Source: Chryseobacterium panacisoli
GTDB taxonomy: Bacteria; Bacteroidota; Bacteroidia; Flavobacteriales; Weeksellaceae
Length of the DNA stretch: 64,000 nucleotides
Assembly (NCBI RefSeq): GCF_008274625.1
Contig: NZ_VTRU01000001.1
Span: forward strand, 1,550,001-1,614,000
Direction of reading: 5' to 3'
A program made the translations under genes and the position numbers. Below are positions 27,001-35,114 of this stretch, one piece after another; position 1 is the stretch's first letter; each line of letters starts with the position of its first letter. The notes beneath the pieces are model-generated. The model ran no database searches and was not told the origin of the DNA. It saw only the letters and a program-made list of their open reading frames with translations.

Positions 27001-27780
27001 TTACTTCTGCTCATTCATTATGGCCACAACCCTTGCCGGAGCTGCAGAACCGCCTACAATCTTTAACGGAAATACACAGATTTTAAATCCGGATGGAGGT
27101 AATGCACTGAGATTTGTAAGCTGCTCGATGTGTAAATATTCTTTTTCAATGCCTACGCGGTGTCCTTCCCAAAAGAATTCTGGATCATTGAGTTCTTTTG
27201 CTTTTTTAGCCATATATCTTAAAGGAAGATCCCAGCCCCACTGATCAATTCCCATTACTTTCACACCCTGGTCAATCAGCCATTCTGTAGCTTCTTTGCT
27301 CATTCCCGTTCCTTTTTCTACAAAATCTGAGGTTCCCATCATTTTGTCCCGGTCAGTTCTGATCAAAACAATATTTCCTTCCTGTATGGTAATTCCGTTT
27401 TTATTAAGGTCTTTTTTAATATCGTCTATTGTAATGGCCACAAAATCTTCTTTATGAGTACAGTCGATTACAATTCCATCCCCATAACACCATTCCAGAG
27501 GAATCTGGTCTATAGTTTTAGCCGGTTTACCTTCTACTACAGGACCATAATGCCATGGAGCATCAATATGAGTTGTGGCATGAAGACCCATATTTTTAAT
27601 CGTGTCATCTGCCCAGCCTGTCCAGTTTTTAGGAAAAAGTCTTGAGGGCAGTCTCAACGCCAAACGAATCAGCCAATGTGATTTTCTGTGTGCTTTATGT
27701 CTGATTTTCACCCTCATAAACCATGGGTCACCTGCATTATATTGAATGGGTTTTGTCAGATCAACAATTGTTGTTTTCAT
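27001..27780 (-). CDS. Cyclase-family (kynurenine formamidase-like) hydrolase
   Basis: The 259-residue soluble protein has the metal-binding motif HATTHIDAPWHY (about 71-82), the H-x-x-T-H-x-D-x-P-x-H signature of the cyclase family (PF04199). Also present are FVEKGTGMSKEATEWLIDQGVKVMGID and PLRYMAKKAKE. Members hydrolyse N-formylkynurenine, isatin and other amides or esters. The insert between residues 30 and 60 (HKAHRKSHWLIRLALRLPSR) is rich in basic residues. It appears monocistronic. Its substrate is unknown. Confidence 0.87.
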   Translation of the reverse strand: MKTTIVDLTKPIQYNAGDPWFMRVKIRHKAHRKSHWLIRLALRLPSRLFPKNWTGWADDTIKNMGLHATTHIDAPWHYGPVVEGKPAKTIDQIPLEWCYGDGIVIDCTHKEDFVAITIDDIKKDLNKNGITIQEGNIVLIRTDRDKMMGTSDFVEKGTGMSKEATEWLIDQGVKVMGIDQWGWDLPLRYMAKKAKELNDPEFFWEGHRVGIEKEYLHIEQLTNLSALPPSGFKICVFPLKIVGGSAAPARVVAIMNEQK

Positions 27781-27838
27781 ATGATTTAGGCTAAGAAGGC
27801 AAAGATAGCTAATGAAGAGAAGAAGGCAAAGAGGAAAC

Positions 27839-28801
27839 TTAAAACCCTTTAGGAATTATAATCTTCTTCGGATCATTCTCATCATACATGATTTCAATAG
27901 TTCCGGATTTAGGAACAGAAGAGAGGTTCAAAAGACTGACAATTTTCTTGCAAACAGTAATATGTTCTGTTCCTCTGAAATCTTTAAAGCTCACCTGAAA
28001 CATAATCTGCGGCTGATCATTAACAAGAAGACCTGTCTGGCTTACACTGATAATATTGGCTTCTGCATTTCTTCCTGAAAAGAGGATTCGTTCTTCTTTT
28101 TTATTTTTAAACAACCTGCTGATCAGCAACTGAAAAACCAAAATATAAATAAGAGTCATTACTCCACTGAAAATAATCGGATGCATGAAAGTCAGAAATC
28201 TCCAGCCAAAATCAAAGGATTCCCGCATATAAAAGTAATAGTAAAGTCCGGTTATGTAAGCAATCATCAATACAGCAAACACAATTCTTAAAACGATTCC
28301 TGAGGTATTGAAACCGACTTTCTGATCGCTTAAAATAAAGTAAGGCTCCTTTGAAACATTGGGATTTAACAGTACTTTCACCTTATTTCCGACATCAAAC
28401 CTTTTTTCCTGTGGTTTGGAGTCGTGAAACATCATTTCATGTTCAATTCCTGTATTTCTGAGATTCGGAAACGAAAGTATAATCTGAATGATATTCATAT
28501 TGGTTTTCGGAATATACTTCAGAAGTTTATAGTTGATGATTTTGGCTTCTCTTGGAATTCCGTTCCGCAGTATGGATTGAATCGTATTCTTCTCTTTAAA
28601 GGTTTTTATAAAAAGGATATTGATAAAGAAAAGAATCACATACAGCCATATGAGCAAAGAAAAACCGAGATACCCATAGCTCACAGCTAATGAATTTCTC
28701 GGTTCTGTCGCCAGTTCCTCACCCATCATATAGATGAAAATAGGAAAAGGAGCACTGAAAAAAAAGAAAAAAGCCCCCCAGAAAATGATCAAAAATTTCA
28801 T
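27839..28801 (-). CDS. DUF3592-like membrane protein
   Basis: The 320-residue protein has four hydrophobic helices (about 3-25, 43-67, 168-190, 203-228). Each pair is followed by a beta-rich soluble domain of the type AKIINYKLLKYIPKTNMNIIQIILSF and ANIISVSQTGLLVNDQPQIMFQVSF, ending in VLLNPNVSKEP and IMYDENDPKKIII. The duplicated layout fits DUF3592, whose role is unknown. It lies 62 bp downstream of the nucleoid-associated protein gene on the same strand. Confidence 0.65.
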   Translation of the reverse strand: MKFLIIFWGAFFFFFSAPFPIFIYMMGEELATEPRNSLAVSYGYLGFSLLIWLYVILFFINILFIKTFKEKNTIQSILRNGIPREAKIINYKLLKYIPKTNMNIIQIILSFPNLRNTGIEHEMMFHDSKPQEKRFDVGNKVKVLLNPNVSKEPYFILSDQKVGFNTSGIVLRIVFAVLMIAYITGLYYYFYMRESFDFGWRFLTFMHPIIFSGVMTLIYILVFQLLISRLFKNKKEERILFSGRNAEANIISVSQTGLLVNDQPQIMFQVSFKDFRGTEHITVCKKIVSLLNLSSVPKSGTIEIMYDENDPKKIIIPKGF

Positions 28802-28863
28802 AACTTTTATTTTGTGTGGTGAGATAAAGTTATGATATTATTATTGAATGGGAGAATTCTTTT

Positions 28864-29874
28864 TTATACCTCTTTTTCGAAATAAAGTCTGTAGTATTTT
28901 CCTTTATCATCTTCTCCGGTTTCAATTTTCTGTCTGTCTCCGTGGATGTAGATGTGGAAATTTTTATCCAGTTTAATAATACTTTTAAAATGTCTCTGAG
29001 TCTTTTTTACCGCAGCTTCACTAATCGGGAATTCTTCAGCGATATTCACCTGCATTTCCTGTTCGTAATCTGTTTTAAAGTTGACAAAACTTTCAATCAC
29101 GTGTTCGTCTCCCAATACTTCACTGGCAAAATCATCTAACTTAAATTCTTCTTTTTCTTTGAAGAAATTGATAGACTTATTAAGGAAGTCTGCCTGGTCT
29201 GCCTTGGAAACTTCAAATTCCTGAGGCAGCTGTTTTGTGATATAATCTTTATAGACCATCAAAGCCTCCTGCGTGTGGAAATATTCATCATCACGCTGTT
29301 TTACTTTCAGGAAATCTTCAAACCAATAGTACATATCACCGTTCTTGTTGTTATCTACCACGGAAAGTACGTATCCGGTTTCTTTATCATTATTATAGAT
29401 CAAAGCGGCTTTATCAATTTTAGATAAACCGATTCCCTGATCTTTTTCAATATCAAAAGTTTCTTCTGAAGGATTGATTTTCAGGAAAGATTCTCTCTTC
29501 TCTGTTTTAAAGATCCCGATTTTATCCACTCTATCAGGGCGGTCACTTTCATCTTCAAAAAGTACGATAAAAAGCTCTCCACTCTGAACTCTAGGGTTTT
29601 CTGCAGCATCAAAAAGGTGTTTTGCAATATTCTCAGATTCCCAGATGAACTTGGATTTATCTTCAAAAATTTCTGATACGGCACTGTAAACCGGATTATT
29701 CACCAGGTAAGTGTCACTATAAAAATGAAAAGTTTCTTCTGATTTAAAGGAACCTAAAAAGTAATTCTCAAGCAATTCCGCCATTCCTTCTTCCAGTTTC
29801 AATTCCTCTTGGGAAAGTGTCAGGGAATCCCCGTTGATCTTATTTCCTACTCTGTGTACTATTATTTTGTTCAT
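28864..29874 (-). CDS. Nucleoid-associated protein, YejK/NdpA family
   Basis: The 336-residue protein fits the 37-kDa nucleoid-associated family (PF04245; E. coli YejK has 335). It has the N-terminal IIHRVGN-type opening (NKIIVHRVGNKING), FIVLFEDESDRPDRVDKIGIFK, and a charged middle. The C-terminus reads FHIYIHGDRQKIETGEDDKGKYYRLYFE. Its start lies only two bases after the stop of the membrane-protein gene at 29877-30380, which in turn follows 30382-31275 by one base. Its base composition looks like the genome average while its two upstream partners are more A+T-rich. It may be a resident gene joined by an inserted pair, or part of a three-gene module. Confidence 0.88.
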   Translation of the reverse strand: MNKIIVHRVGNKINGDSLTLSQEELKLEEGMAELLENYFLGSFKSEETFHFYSDTYLVNNPVYSAVSEIFEDKSKFIWESENIAKHLFDAAENPRVQSGELFIVLFEDESDRPDRVDKIGIFKTEKRESFLKINPSEETFDIEKDQGIGLSKIDKAALIYNNDKETGYVLSVVDNNKNGDMYYWFEDFLKVKQRDDEYFHTQEALMVYKDYITKQLPQEFEVSKADQADFLNKSINFFKEKEEFKLDDFASEVLGDEHVIESFVNFKTDYEQEMQVNIAEEFPISEAAVKKTQRHFKSIIKLDKNFHIYIHGDRQKIETGEDDKGKYYRLYFEKEV

Positions 29875-29876
29875 TC

Positions 29877-30380
29877 CTATTGCTCTTTTTTTGTAATTAT
29901 AAAATAAAATTCTAAGATGGCATTTACCAGAAGTAAGATCATTAAAGTAATCGATATTAAATCTACCAATAAGAAAAATTTTAAACCAGAATTGTTTAAA
30001 TTAAATACGGGAGATATAAAATTTACTATTAATAAAAAGCCTTGTAAAATTATTAAAAAAGCAAAATTAATAACTAATGAATCATATAATGTAAATTCCC
30101 TATTATAAAATCTACCTTCTAACATTTTTCTTTTAGACTCTTTAATAACATCATTATCAATTGTTAAAATAACTGTAAATATAGATGCTGTAAATCCGAG
30201 TAAAATACCAAGCAAATTTATTGAATTAGATGTTAATTTTTCGAATAAACTAACATCAAATTTTATTTCAGAAAATAAGACTAATGAACACAATAATATA
30301 GCTGCAATAGTATTACCTAATAAAGCTTTCCATTTTATATATATAAACTCAAATATTAGAATAAGATTATTAAAAAACAT
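29877..30380 (-). CDS. Hypothetical four-helix membrane protein
   Basis: The 167-residue protein is not of a family I recognise. It has hydrophobic segments at about 18-36 (ALLGNTIAAILLCSLVLFS), 50-73 (SINLLGILLGFTASIFTVILTI), 98-122 (LYDSLVINFAFLIILQGFLLIV) and 133-158. A cytosolic-looking loop with KESKRKMLEGRFYNRE sits between helices 2 and 3. DNA is visibly more A+T-rich than neighbours such as sdhA. It sits between an unknown soluble-protein gene (1-bp gap) and the nucleoid-associated gene (2-bp gap). Small multi-helix proteins paired with a soluble sensor are often effectors in phage defence, but no such family was identified. Confidence 0.7.
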   Translation of the reverse strand: MFFNNLILIFEFIYIKWKALLGNTIAAILLCSLVLFSEIKFDVSLFEKLTSNSINLLGILLGFTASIFTVILTIDNDVIKESKRKMLEGRFYNREFTLYDSLVINFAFLIILQGFLLIVNFISPVFNLNNSGLKFFLLVDLISITLMILLLVNAILEFYFIITKKEQ

Positions 30381-30381
30381 A

Positions 30382-31275
30382 TTAAAAGTTTTCTATTATT
30401 ATCTTCATTTTATCTAATAAATCTGAAGATTCAGATTCTCCCGTTTCCACATTTCTTATTGTATCCACAAAATCATGCTTACCCATGAAACTCGTGTCTA
30501 CGAATGTTTCATTGCCATTTCTATCAATACCTTTAATTCTTATTCTATTTATACCTTTATTTCTTTTTCCTTTAAAAGTATTAAATAAATCTATTCCAAA
30601 ATTTGTAATACTTGCTTTTGTATCAGCTGATACGACAAGTTTTATATCTTGCTTTATTTCAAAAATTCTTTGTGAGAACTCTAGTGCTTCATTTCCTAAT
30701 AGTTGTTTATCTATATAAATTTCTGCAACTTTAGCTCTTTCAAAGTTTTCAAGTTCAGTTAAAAAGTTATTTTTAGGAATCATCCCAAACGTGATTTTAT
30801 ACCTAGTAGAAACTTCATTCTCACTGTCTATTTTTTTTGAAAATTTCTGAATATAATTTATAAAATTGTTTATACTTATTCCAAAATGATTAAATTCTAG
30901 TAATACAATAACTTCACGTGTATGTTCATCGATTTTAATAACAAAGTGAGTTTTTTCTATATCTCCTTCAGTTTTTTCTTTAGGATTTCTTCTTTCTGCA
31001 AGTGTTCGTCTATCTAAGAGGTTAGGTCGAAATTCATCTCTTGCACTTTTAAAATATCCTTGTCCAATATTATCTGTAATTTCAAAAGAAGCCAAAAAAC
31101 AAAACTTATTATCTTTTAAGTCATATGATCGTTTTCTTTTAGACCATCTAATTATTTTAGAAAAATGACTTATAACATCTACAAATGGCAAATCAGTAAA
31201 ACTATCATTCCTAGATTCTCTATAAAGCCTCTTCAACAAACATAAGTATTGCACTTTAGTATCTTTATTTCTCAT
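30382..31275 (-). CDS. Hypothetical soluble protein, first gene of a tight operon
   Basis: The 297-residue protein starts at ATG 31275 and has no signal peptide or membrane helix. The N-terminal third is basic (RWSKRKRSYDLKDNK). A recognisable layout follows: SFEITDNIGQGYFKSARDEFRPNLLD, a charged loop, THFVIKIDEHTREVIVLLEFNHFGISINNFINYI, then a mixed alpha/beta region and an acidic tail. This resembles in general shape proteins such as DUF4747 or DUF6731 that turn up beside defence genes, but I cannot assign it. It is A+T-rich, and divergent from the small-protein units starting at 31502. Confidence 0.7.
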   Translation of the reverse strand: MRNKDTKVQYLCLLKRLYRESRNDSFTDLPFVDVISHFSKIIRWSKRKRSYDLKDNKFCFLASFEITDNIGQGYFKSARDEFRPNLLDRRTLAERRNPKEKTEGDIEKTHFVIKIDEHTREVIVLLEFNHFGISINNFINYIQKFSKKIDSENEVSTRYKITFGMIPKNNFLTELENFERAKVAEIYIDKQLLGNEALEFSQRIFEIKQDIKLVVSADTKASITNFGIDLFNTFKGKRNKGINRIRIKGIDRNGNETFVDTSFMGKHDFVDTIRNVETGESESSDLLDKMKIIIENF

Positions 31276-31501
31276 GGTTATTTTTTTCCTACTAATATAA
31301 TAAAACTACTCACAGTAGATTTATGCTTTCCCGTAATCCATAAATTAAATTTCCAAATTGATAAAACCCTTATCATTTTGACATGCTTTTTTACTTAAAA
31401 AACTCAACAACAAAAAACACAATATATTAAATATCAATACATTAAATCAATTTCATTTCTAACGGAATATCATTGGCATCATGATTTGAAAACATAGAAA
31501 T

Positions 31502-31666
31502 ATGGACTTAAAAACATTAAACAGAATAGACAAGCTCAGAAGATTAAAAAGCAGAGGACCAGAAACTCCAAAATGGCTGAAACCGTATCATCTGCTATTT
31601 TTTGCTTTTTTAACCATTTTCATCTTTGGTGCGATCATTAAACTGTTAGAACACAATCCAAATTAA
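31502..31666 (+). CDS. Small one-helix membrane protein, unit 1
   Basis: The 54-codon frame starts with ATG. A basic N-terminus (MDLKTLNRIDKLRRLKSRG) is followed by PKWLKPYH, one membrane helix (LLFFAFLTIFIFGAIIKLL) and EHNPN. The positive-inside rule predicts a cytosolic N-terminus. It ends 11 bp before the DUF7674-like gene, and a second small helix protein precedes the paralogue of that gene. This repeated pairing supports a real gene. It is easily missed because of its size. No function known. Confidence 0.6.
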   Translation: MDLKTLNRIDKLRRLKSRGPETPKWLKPYHLLFFAFLTIFIFGAIIKLLEHNPN

Positions 31667-31677
31667 AATATAATATT

Positions 31678-32034
31678 ATGAATTATCTACAAGCCGTAAA
31701 GGAGATCACAGACGTGGTTCCCGACTTTGAAAAAGAAGTAAAAGAAATTAAAATCCAAAACTCATACAGCATCATCCGCACTTTCACGGAGCGCATTAAA
31801 AACATGATCCGTCAGAATGACAGAAATCTGCTGTTCAGAAGTTTACAGAAAATGGACAAAATTTATACTGACGGAGATACCGTATTAAAAAATGCTATTG
31901 AGACTACTTTCATCTATTCTCTGGACAATTGTACCGCTTTCTGCAGTGAAGAATACAGAAAAATGATTTTTAGTCACATTTCTGCCAACCTTCAGAAGGT
32001 ATATTCAAGACAAATTTACAGTCACGGCATATAA
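31678..32034 (+). CDS. DUF7674-like small protein, copy 1
   Basis: The 118-residue soluble, helix-rich protein is a paralogue of the 32300 gene: LFRSLQKMDKIYTDGDTVLK aligns with IAHHLKLMDSIYKNGDSYVR, and FERI/VNYL helices and the tail NLQKVYSRQ align too. The x-x-M-x-x-I-Y-x-x-G-D core recalls DUF7674, a family of unknown function; that name is a moderate guess. It lies 11 bp after a small membrane protein gene. It may act with that protein. Confidence 0.75.
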   Translation: MNYLQAVKEITDVVPDFEKEVKEIKIQNSYSIIRTFTERIKNMIRQNDRNLLFRSLQKMDKIYTDGDTVLKNAIETTFIYSLDNCTAFCSEEYRKMIFSHISANLQKVYSRQIYSHGI

Positions 32035-32116
32035 AGGTTTTATTACATTTTTTATCTGTTTCATTACAAAGTGTTTAAATTAAACAAAATTAAAAATAAC
32101 TCACAATCAATAGATT

Positions 32117-32248
32117 ATGAAAAACAAAATAAGAAGAATTTCAGATTGGAAAACCTGGAAAACTACGACTAACAGACACAATACAGAGATATTACTCACT
32201 CACATCGCTGTAATAGTATGTGTATTTATTTTTGCGGCCTGCCTTTAA
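32117..32248 (+). CDS. Small one-helix membrane protein, unit 2
   Basis: The 43-codon frame starts with ATG. The N-terminus is basic and Trp-rich (MKNKIRRISDWKTWKTTTNR), followed by a helix (LLTHIAVIVCVFIFAACL) that runs to the stop. It stands 51 bp before the DUF7674-like paralogue at 32300, mirroring unit 1. The two small proteins share layout more than sequence. Expression is not shown by anything other than the conserved arrangement. Confidence 0.5.
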   Translation: MKNKIRRISDWKTWKTTTNRHNTEILLTHIAVIVCVFIFAACL

Positions 32249-32299
32249 ATTTTGGTATACATTTCGCTGCAATATAAAGTGTTTGAAAAATTCTTAATT

Positions 32300-32695
32300 A
32301 TGATGAAAGTACAAATGCAAACTATTAATCAAAAAATAGCTGTTGAATACTTAAAATTTTTCTATCCGCCACTTCGCAATGAAATCACACAATTGTCTGT
32401 ACAGAACAATTTCGCTGGGATCATGCAGGCTACCGTGAATTATCTGAAGAATCTTTTACAGGAATCTAAAATCAGCATTATTGCCCATCACCTTAAACTG
32501 ATGGACTCAATCTACAAAAACGGGGATTCTTATGTAAGAACCATGATTGAAAATCTGTTTGTAAGATCTTTTGAAAGTTTCAAGAAACACGCAAAGATTC
32601 AACATTGGAAACTCCTTTATCAATATATGCCTGTAAGCTTCCAGATCATTTATAATGAACAGCAGAAGCAGGATATGATATATTTTGGAAAATAA
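32300..32695 (+). CDS. DUF7674-like small protein, copy 2
   Basis: The protein has 131 residues from the ATG at 32300; ATG at 32303 is equally possible. An upstream TTG at 32252 in frame would add 16 residues of poor quality. It is the paralogue of the protein at 31678, sharing the M-x-x-I-Y-x-x-G-D core and the following helix (MIENLFVRSFES against AIETTFIYSLDN). It is soluble and helical with a C-terminus rich in Q and K. A terminator follows 15 bp later, so the whole 31502-32695 set may be one transcript. Confidence 0.75.
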   Translation: MMKVQMQTINQKIAVEYLKFFYPPLRNEITQLSVQNNFAGIMQATVNYLKNLLQESKISIIAHHLKLMDSIYKNGDSYVRTMIENLFVRSFESFKKHAKIQHWKLLYQYMPVSFQIIYNEQQKQDMIYFGK

Positions 32696-32709
32696 CATGT
32701 AAAATAAAG

Positions 32710-32750
32710 AGCAAAAAGGTAAATCAGTGAATTCGCCTTTTTGCTTTTTT
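32710..32750 (+). terminator. Terminator of the small-protein cluster
   Basis: The stem AGCAAAAAGG / CCTTTTTGCT with a 16-base loop is followed by TTTTTT, 15 bp after the stop at 32695. Confidence 0.75.
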
Positions 32751-32806
32751 GTTCTGTTACTGACAAATCACACCCTCTTCTATTTCACTAGTACGTGTAA
32801 AACCCT

Positions 32807-32814
32807 TACTTTTG
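32807..32814 (+). promoter_or_regulatory. Bacteroidota -7 box upstream of the lipoprotein gene
   Basis: TACTTTTG is an exact TAnnTTTG match 13 bp before the ATG at 32828, leaving a very short leader. No clear -33 TTTG was found. Confidence 0.45.
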
Positions 32815-32827
32815 CAAAAAAATAACG

Positions 32828-33430
32828 ATGAAGTACCCTTTTTACGCAGCAATGATAGGCCTCTCTCTGATTTCGTGTGGAAATAATGACAGCACCATTG
32901 ACGATCCGAAGCCAATTGATAAAGAAATGTATCAATTTGAATTCAAAAGCTATGCTGTAAAAGGAACCACTCTTTATACCGGATCATTCGGAAGTAAATC
33001 TAATCCTGATGAGTCTTATCTGAACAAATACTGGAGCACGTATCAGGAACCTGCCTGGAAAAAGATAAGCCTTGATCTTACCAACAAGACCATTAAATTG
33101 ATTTCCGAAACCTCATCTACAGACTTCACTTATAGTTTCACAATTGTAAATGACTCTGTGTTAATCAAAGAGAATAATACTAATAAACCAACTTATATTG
33201 GTGATTTCAATAAAAACACGTCCTCGTTCACTTTAAAAAGAACTTACAGATACGTTAAAAGAGTACCCCGAACCGATGGAGAAGGGCTGCTGATTACTAA
33301 AAGTGCACATTTTGGGACAACCCAATACGAAAATATTTTTGGGAATATATTTACCAATCCTTCTGAAATGGTAAAATCAGGAGACCAGGTTTTATGGACA
33401 AATATTGAATATTATTATAAGAAGTTTTAA
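32828..33430 (+). CDS. Hypothetical lipoprotein
   Basis: The 200-residue protein has a lipoprotein signal ending LSLISC, so Cys17 is the likely lipid-attached residue. A short acidic linker (GNNDSTIDDPKPIDKE) precedes a beta-rich domain with many Tyr, Ser, Thr and Asn. No family recognised. It is flanked by terminators on both sides and so probably stands alone. Envelope location is supported; function is not. Confidence 0.75.
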   Translation: MKYPFYAAMIGLSLISCGNNDSTIDDPKPIDKEMYQFEFKSYAVKGTTLYTGSFGSKSNPDESYLNKYWSTYQEPAWKKISLDLTNKTIKLISETSSTDFTYSFTIVNDSVLIKENNTNKPTYIGDFNKNTSSFTLKRTYRYVKRVPRTDGEGLLITKSAHFGTTQYENIFGNIFTNPSEMVKSGDQVLWTNIEYYYKKF

Positions 33431-33447
33431 TCATCCGATGATATAAT

Positions 33448-33483
33448 AAAAATCCCTCCAATGAACTTATTGGAGGGATTTTT
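33448..33483. terminator. Bidirectional terminator
   Basis: A 15-bp perfect stem (arm AAAAATCCCTCCAAT, 6-base loop) with terminal A- and T-runs lies between convergent genes ending at 33430 (+) and 33498 (-). Confidence 0.85.
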
Positions 33484-33497
33484 ATGTTTTTTAAGTC

Positions 33498-34010
33498 TTA
33501 TTTCTTCACAAACACTTTCTCAATGGTCTGCGATTCTTCTTTACTTAGTTTTGAGGATTTCCCAAGCTTAGCAATGAAAGCATTTACTTCTTCCGGGGTT
33601 GCCGGTGATCCCAGGTTTTGTCCTTTATCATCAAAAGAATCTGCCAGCACTTCTCCTTTGGAGTTCAGAACCAGCCAGAAAGGAAGTCCTGCATTTTCAC
33701 CTTTATATTTATTCATCAATTCCTGTCCGCCAGGATTTTCAAGGCTTTTCTTTTCGCCTCTTTCCTGAACATCCACATAAGCCGTGACGAATCTTTTATC
33801 AAAAATCGGTTTGGTTTCAGGAAGATCCATATTTTTCTCCATCATCTTACACCATTTGCACCATGAAGCATGGAATACCAGTAAAACATTTTTATTGTCT
33901 GCTTTAGCTTCTTTGAAAGCTGTATTTAATACTACATCTGCTTTTTCCTGTGCTGCTCCTAACTGAAATAAAAACAGCATAACAATGATAATAATTTTAG
34001 AGTATTTCAT
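33498..34010 (-). CDS. Secreted thioredoxin-like protein
   Basis: The 170-residue protein has a signal peptide ending at GAAQ (residue 21). The thioredoxin fold starts NVLLVFHASWCKWCKMM with a C51-K-W-C54 redox motif, and the cis-proline region is GLPFWLVLNSKGEVL. It resembles DUF255/thioredoxin_7-type periplasmic proteins that reduce or protect cysteines. Its client is not known. It is monocistronic. Confidence 0.88.
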   Translation of the reverse strand: MKYSKIIIIVMLFLFQLGAAQEKADVVLNTAFKEAKADNKNVLLVFHASWCKWCKMMEKNMDLPETKPIFDKRFVTAYVDVQERGEKKSLENPGGQELMNKYKGENAGLPFWLVLNSKGEVLADSFDDKGQNLGSPATPEEVNAFIAKLGKSSKLSKEESQTIEKVFVKK

Positions 34011-34094
34011 TCTGAATTTTTGTTTAAATCTACACGAATTTAGGTATTTTTCTTTGACAATATAACTTTGGAGCTCATCAATTTAGTTAAACAT

Positions 34095-34121
34095 TTTGTA
34101 ATTTAGTCCATGATAAATTTG
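34095..34121 (+). promoter_or_regulatory. Candidate promoter of the AraC gene
   Basis: TTTG at 34095-34098 and TAAATTTG at 34114-34121 match the Bacteroidota -33 and -7 elements. The 15-bp spacing is a little shorter than usual. The start codon lies 55 bp downstream. Confidence 0.45.
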
Positions 34122-34175
34122 CTTCCTGATATTTTATACAAAACAGAATCTTCTATTCTTAAATAGATTAAAAAA

Positions 34176-34967
34176 ATGATTGAAATAAAAAAATATTCTA
34201 ATCAGTCAGGACATCCTGAGCCAAGACGGGTCATCAGATACACATTATTCTGGTGTGATCATGGGAGCGCTGAAATTCTGGTTGATGAAAATATTTTCAT
34301 CCTGAAAACAGGTCAGACTATAACCATTACTTCAGGACAGTTTCATCAATTAAAATCGGTTGATGGAGAACTTACAGCATTGGAATTCACCCTCGACTTC
34401 TTCTCTAAAAGTGACAGCGATATTGAACTTATTTTTCACAACGGGCTTTTTTGTCATTTCGGAATGAATGAAATGATTACTGTACTTCATCCCAAATTTT
34501 TCTCCGAAATACTCAACACTATTGAAAAAGAAATTCTGGAACAGCCTTATCAGTATCTGATCTCCACGCATTCTCTGGTTGAATTGCTGTTGGTAGAAAT
34601 CAACCGCAGTAAAATTGCCAACGGTGATGAAATATGGAAACCGGATGCTTTATTCTTAAAGTTCCTGGAAAGTGTCAGAACCCATTTTAAAAATAATTAT
34701 CAGGTCTCCCATTTTGCTGATATCCTCGGAACCACTGAAGCCAAGCTGAATGAAGTTTCAAAACTCCACACGAGCAAAACTGCTCAAAATGTTATTTACA
34801 GCCTTATTATTTCTGAAGCAAAGAGACTTTTACTGTATGAAAAACTAACCGTAAAAGAAATTGCTTACCTTCTTGGTTTCAATGATCCTTTTTACTTTTC
34901 CAATTTTTTTAAAAAACACACTTCCCGTTCTCCAAAAGATTATCAGAAAGCAGTAAAGGAAATTTAA
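34176..34967 (+). CDS. AraC-family transcriptional regulator
   Basis: The 263-residue soluble protein has an N-terminal cupin-like sensing domain (SAEILVDENIFILKTGQTITITSGQFHQL, about 30-58). The C-terminal AraC double helix-turn-helix has HFADILGTTEAKLNEVSK and LTVKEIAYLLGFNDPFYFSNFFKKHTSRSPKDYQ (about 225-258). The effector is unknown. It is 147 bp upstream of the DoxX/cupin pair on the same strand and may control it. Confidence 0.9.
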   Translation: MIEIKKYSNQSGHPEPRRVIRYTLFWCDHGSAEILVDENIFILKTGQTITITSGQFHQLKSVDGELTALEFTLDFFSKSDSDIELIFHNGLFCHFGMNEMITVLHPKFFSEILNTIEKEILEQPYQYLISTHSLVELLLVEINRSKIANGDEIWKPDALFLKFLESVRTHFKNNYQVSHFADILGTTEAKLNEVSKLHTSKTAQNVIYSLIISEAKRLLLYEKLTVKEIAYLLGFNDPFYFSNFFKKHTSRSPKDYQKAVKEI

Positions 34968-35114
34968 AGAAGTCAGAAAAAATTAACAGCCTCACAATAA
35001 CTTCCAGCTCCCCTCTTCCAACAAATATTCTATGCTTTTCCCGGAATTGTCTATTCTTTAGACAATGGTTTTCGCTAAACTTTGTACCTGTAATTAAGAC
35101 CTAAAATTATAAGT

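Noticed and set aside
29877..31275. Kiwa (KwaA/KwaB) defence pair
   Set aside because: The membrane-plus-soluble layout is similar, but the gene order is reversed and the soluble protein shows no DUF4868-like pattern that I can recognise.
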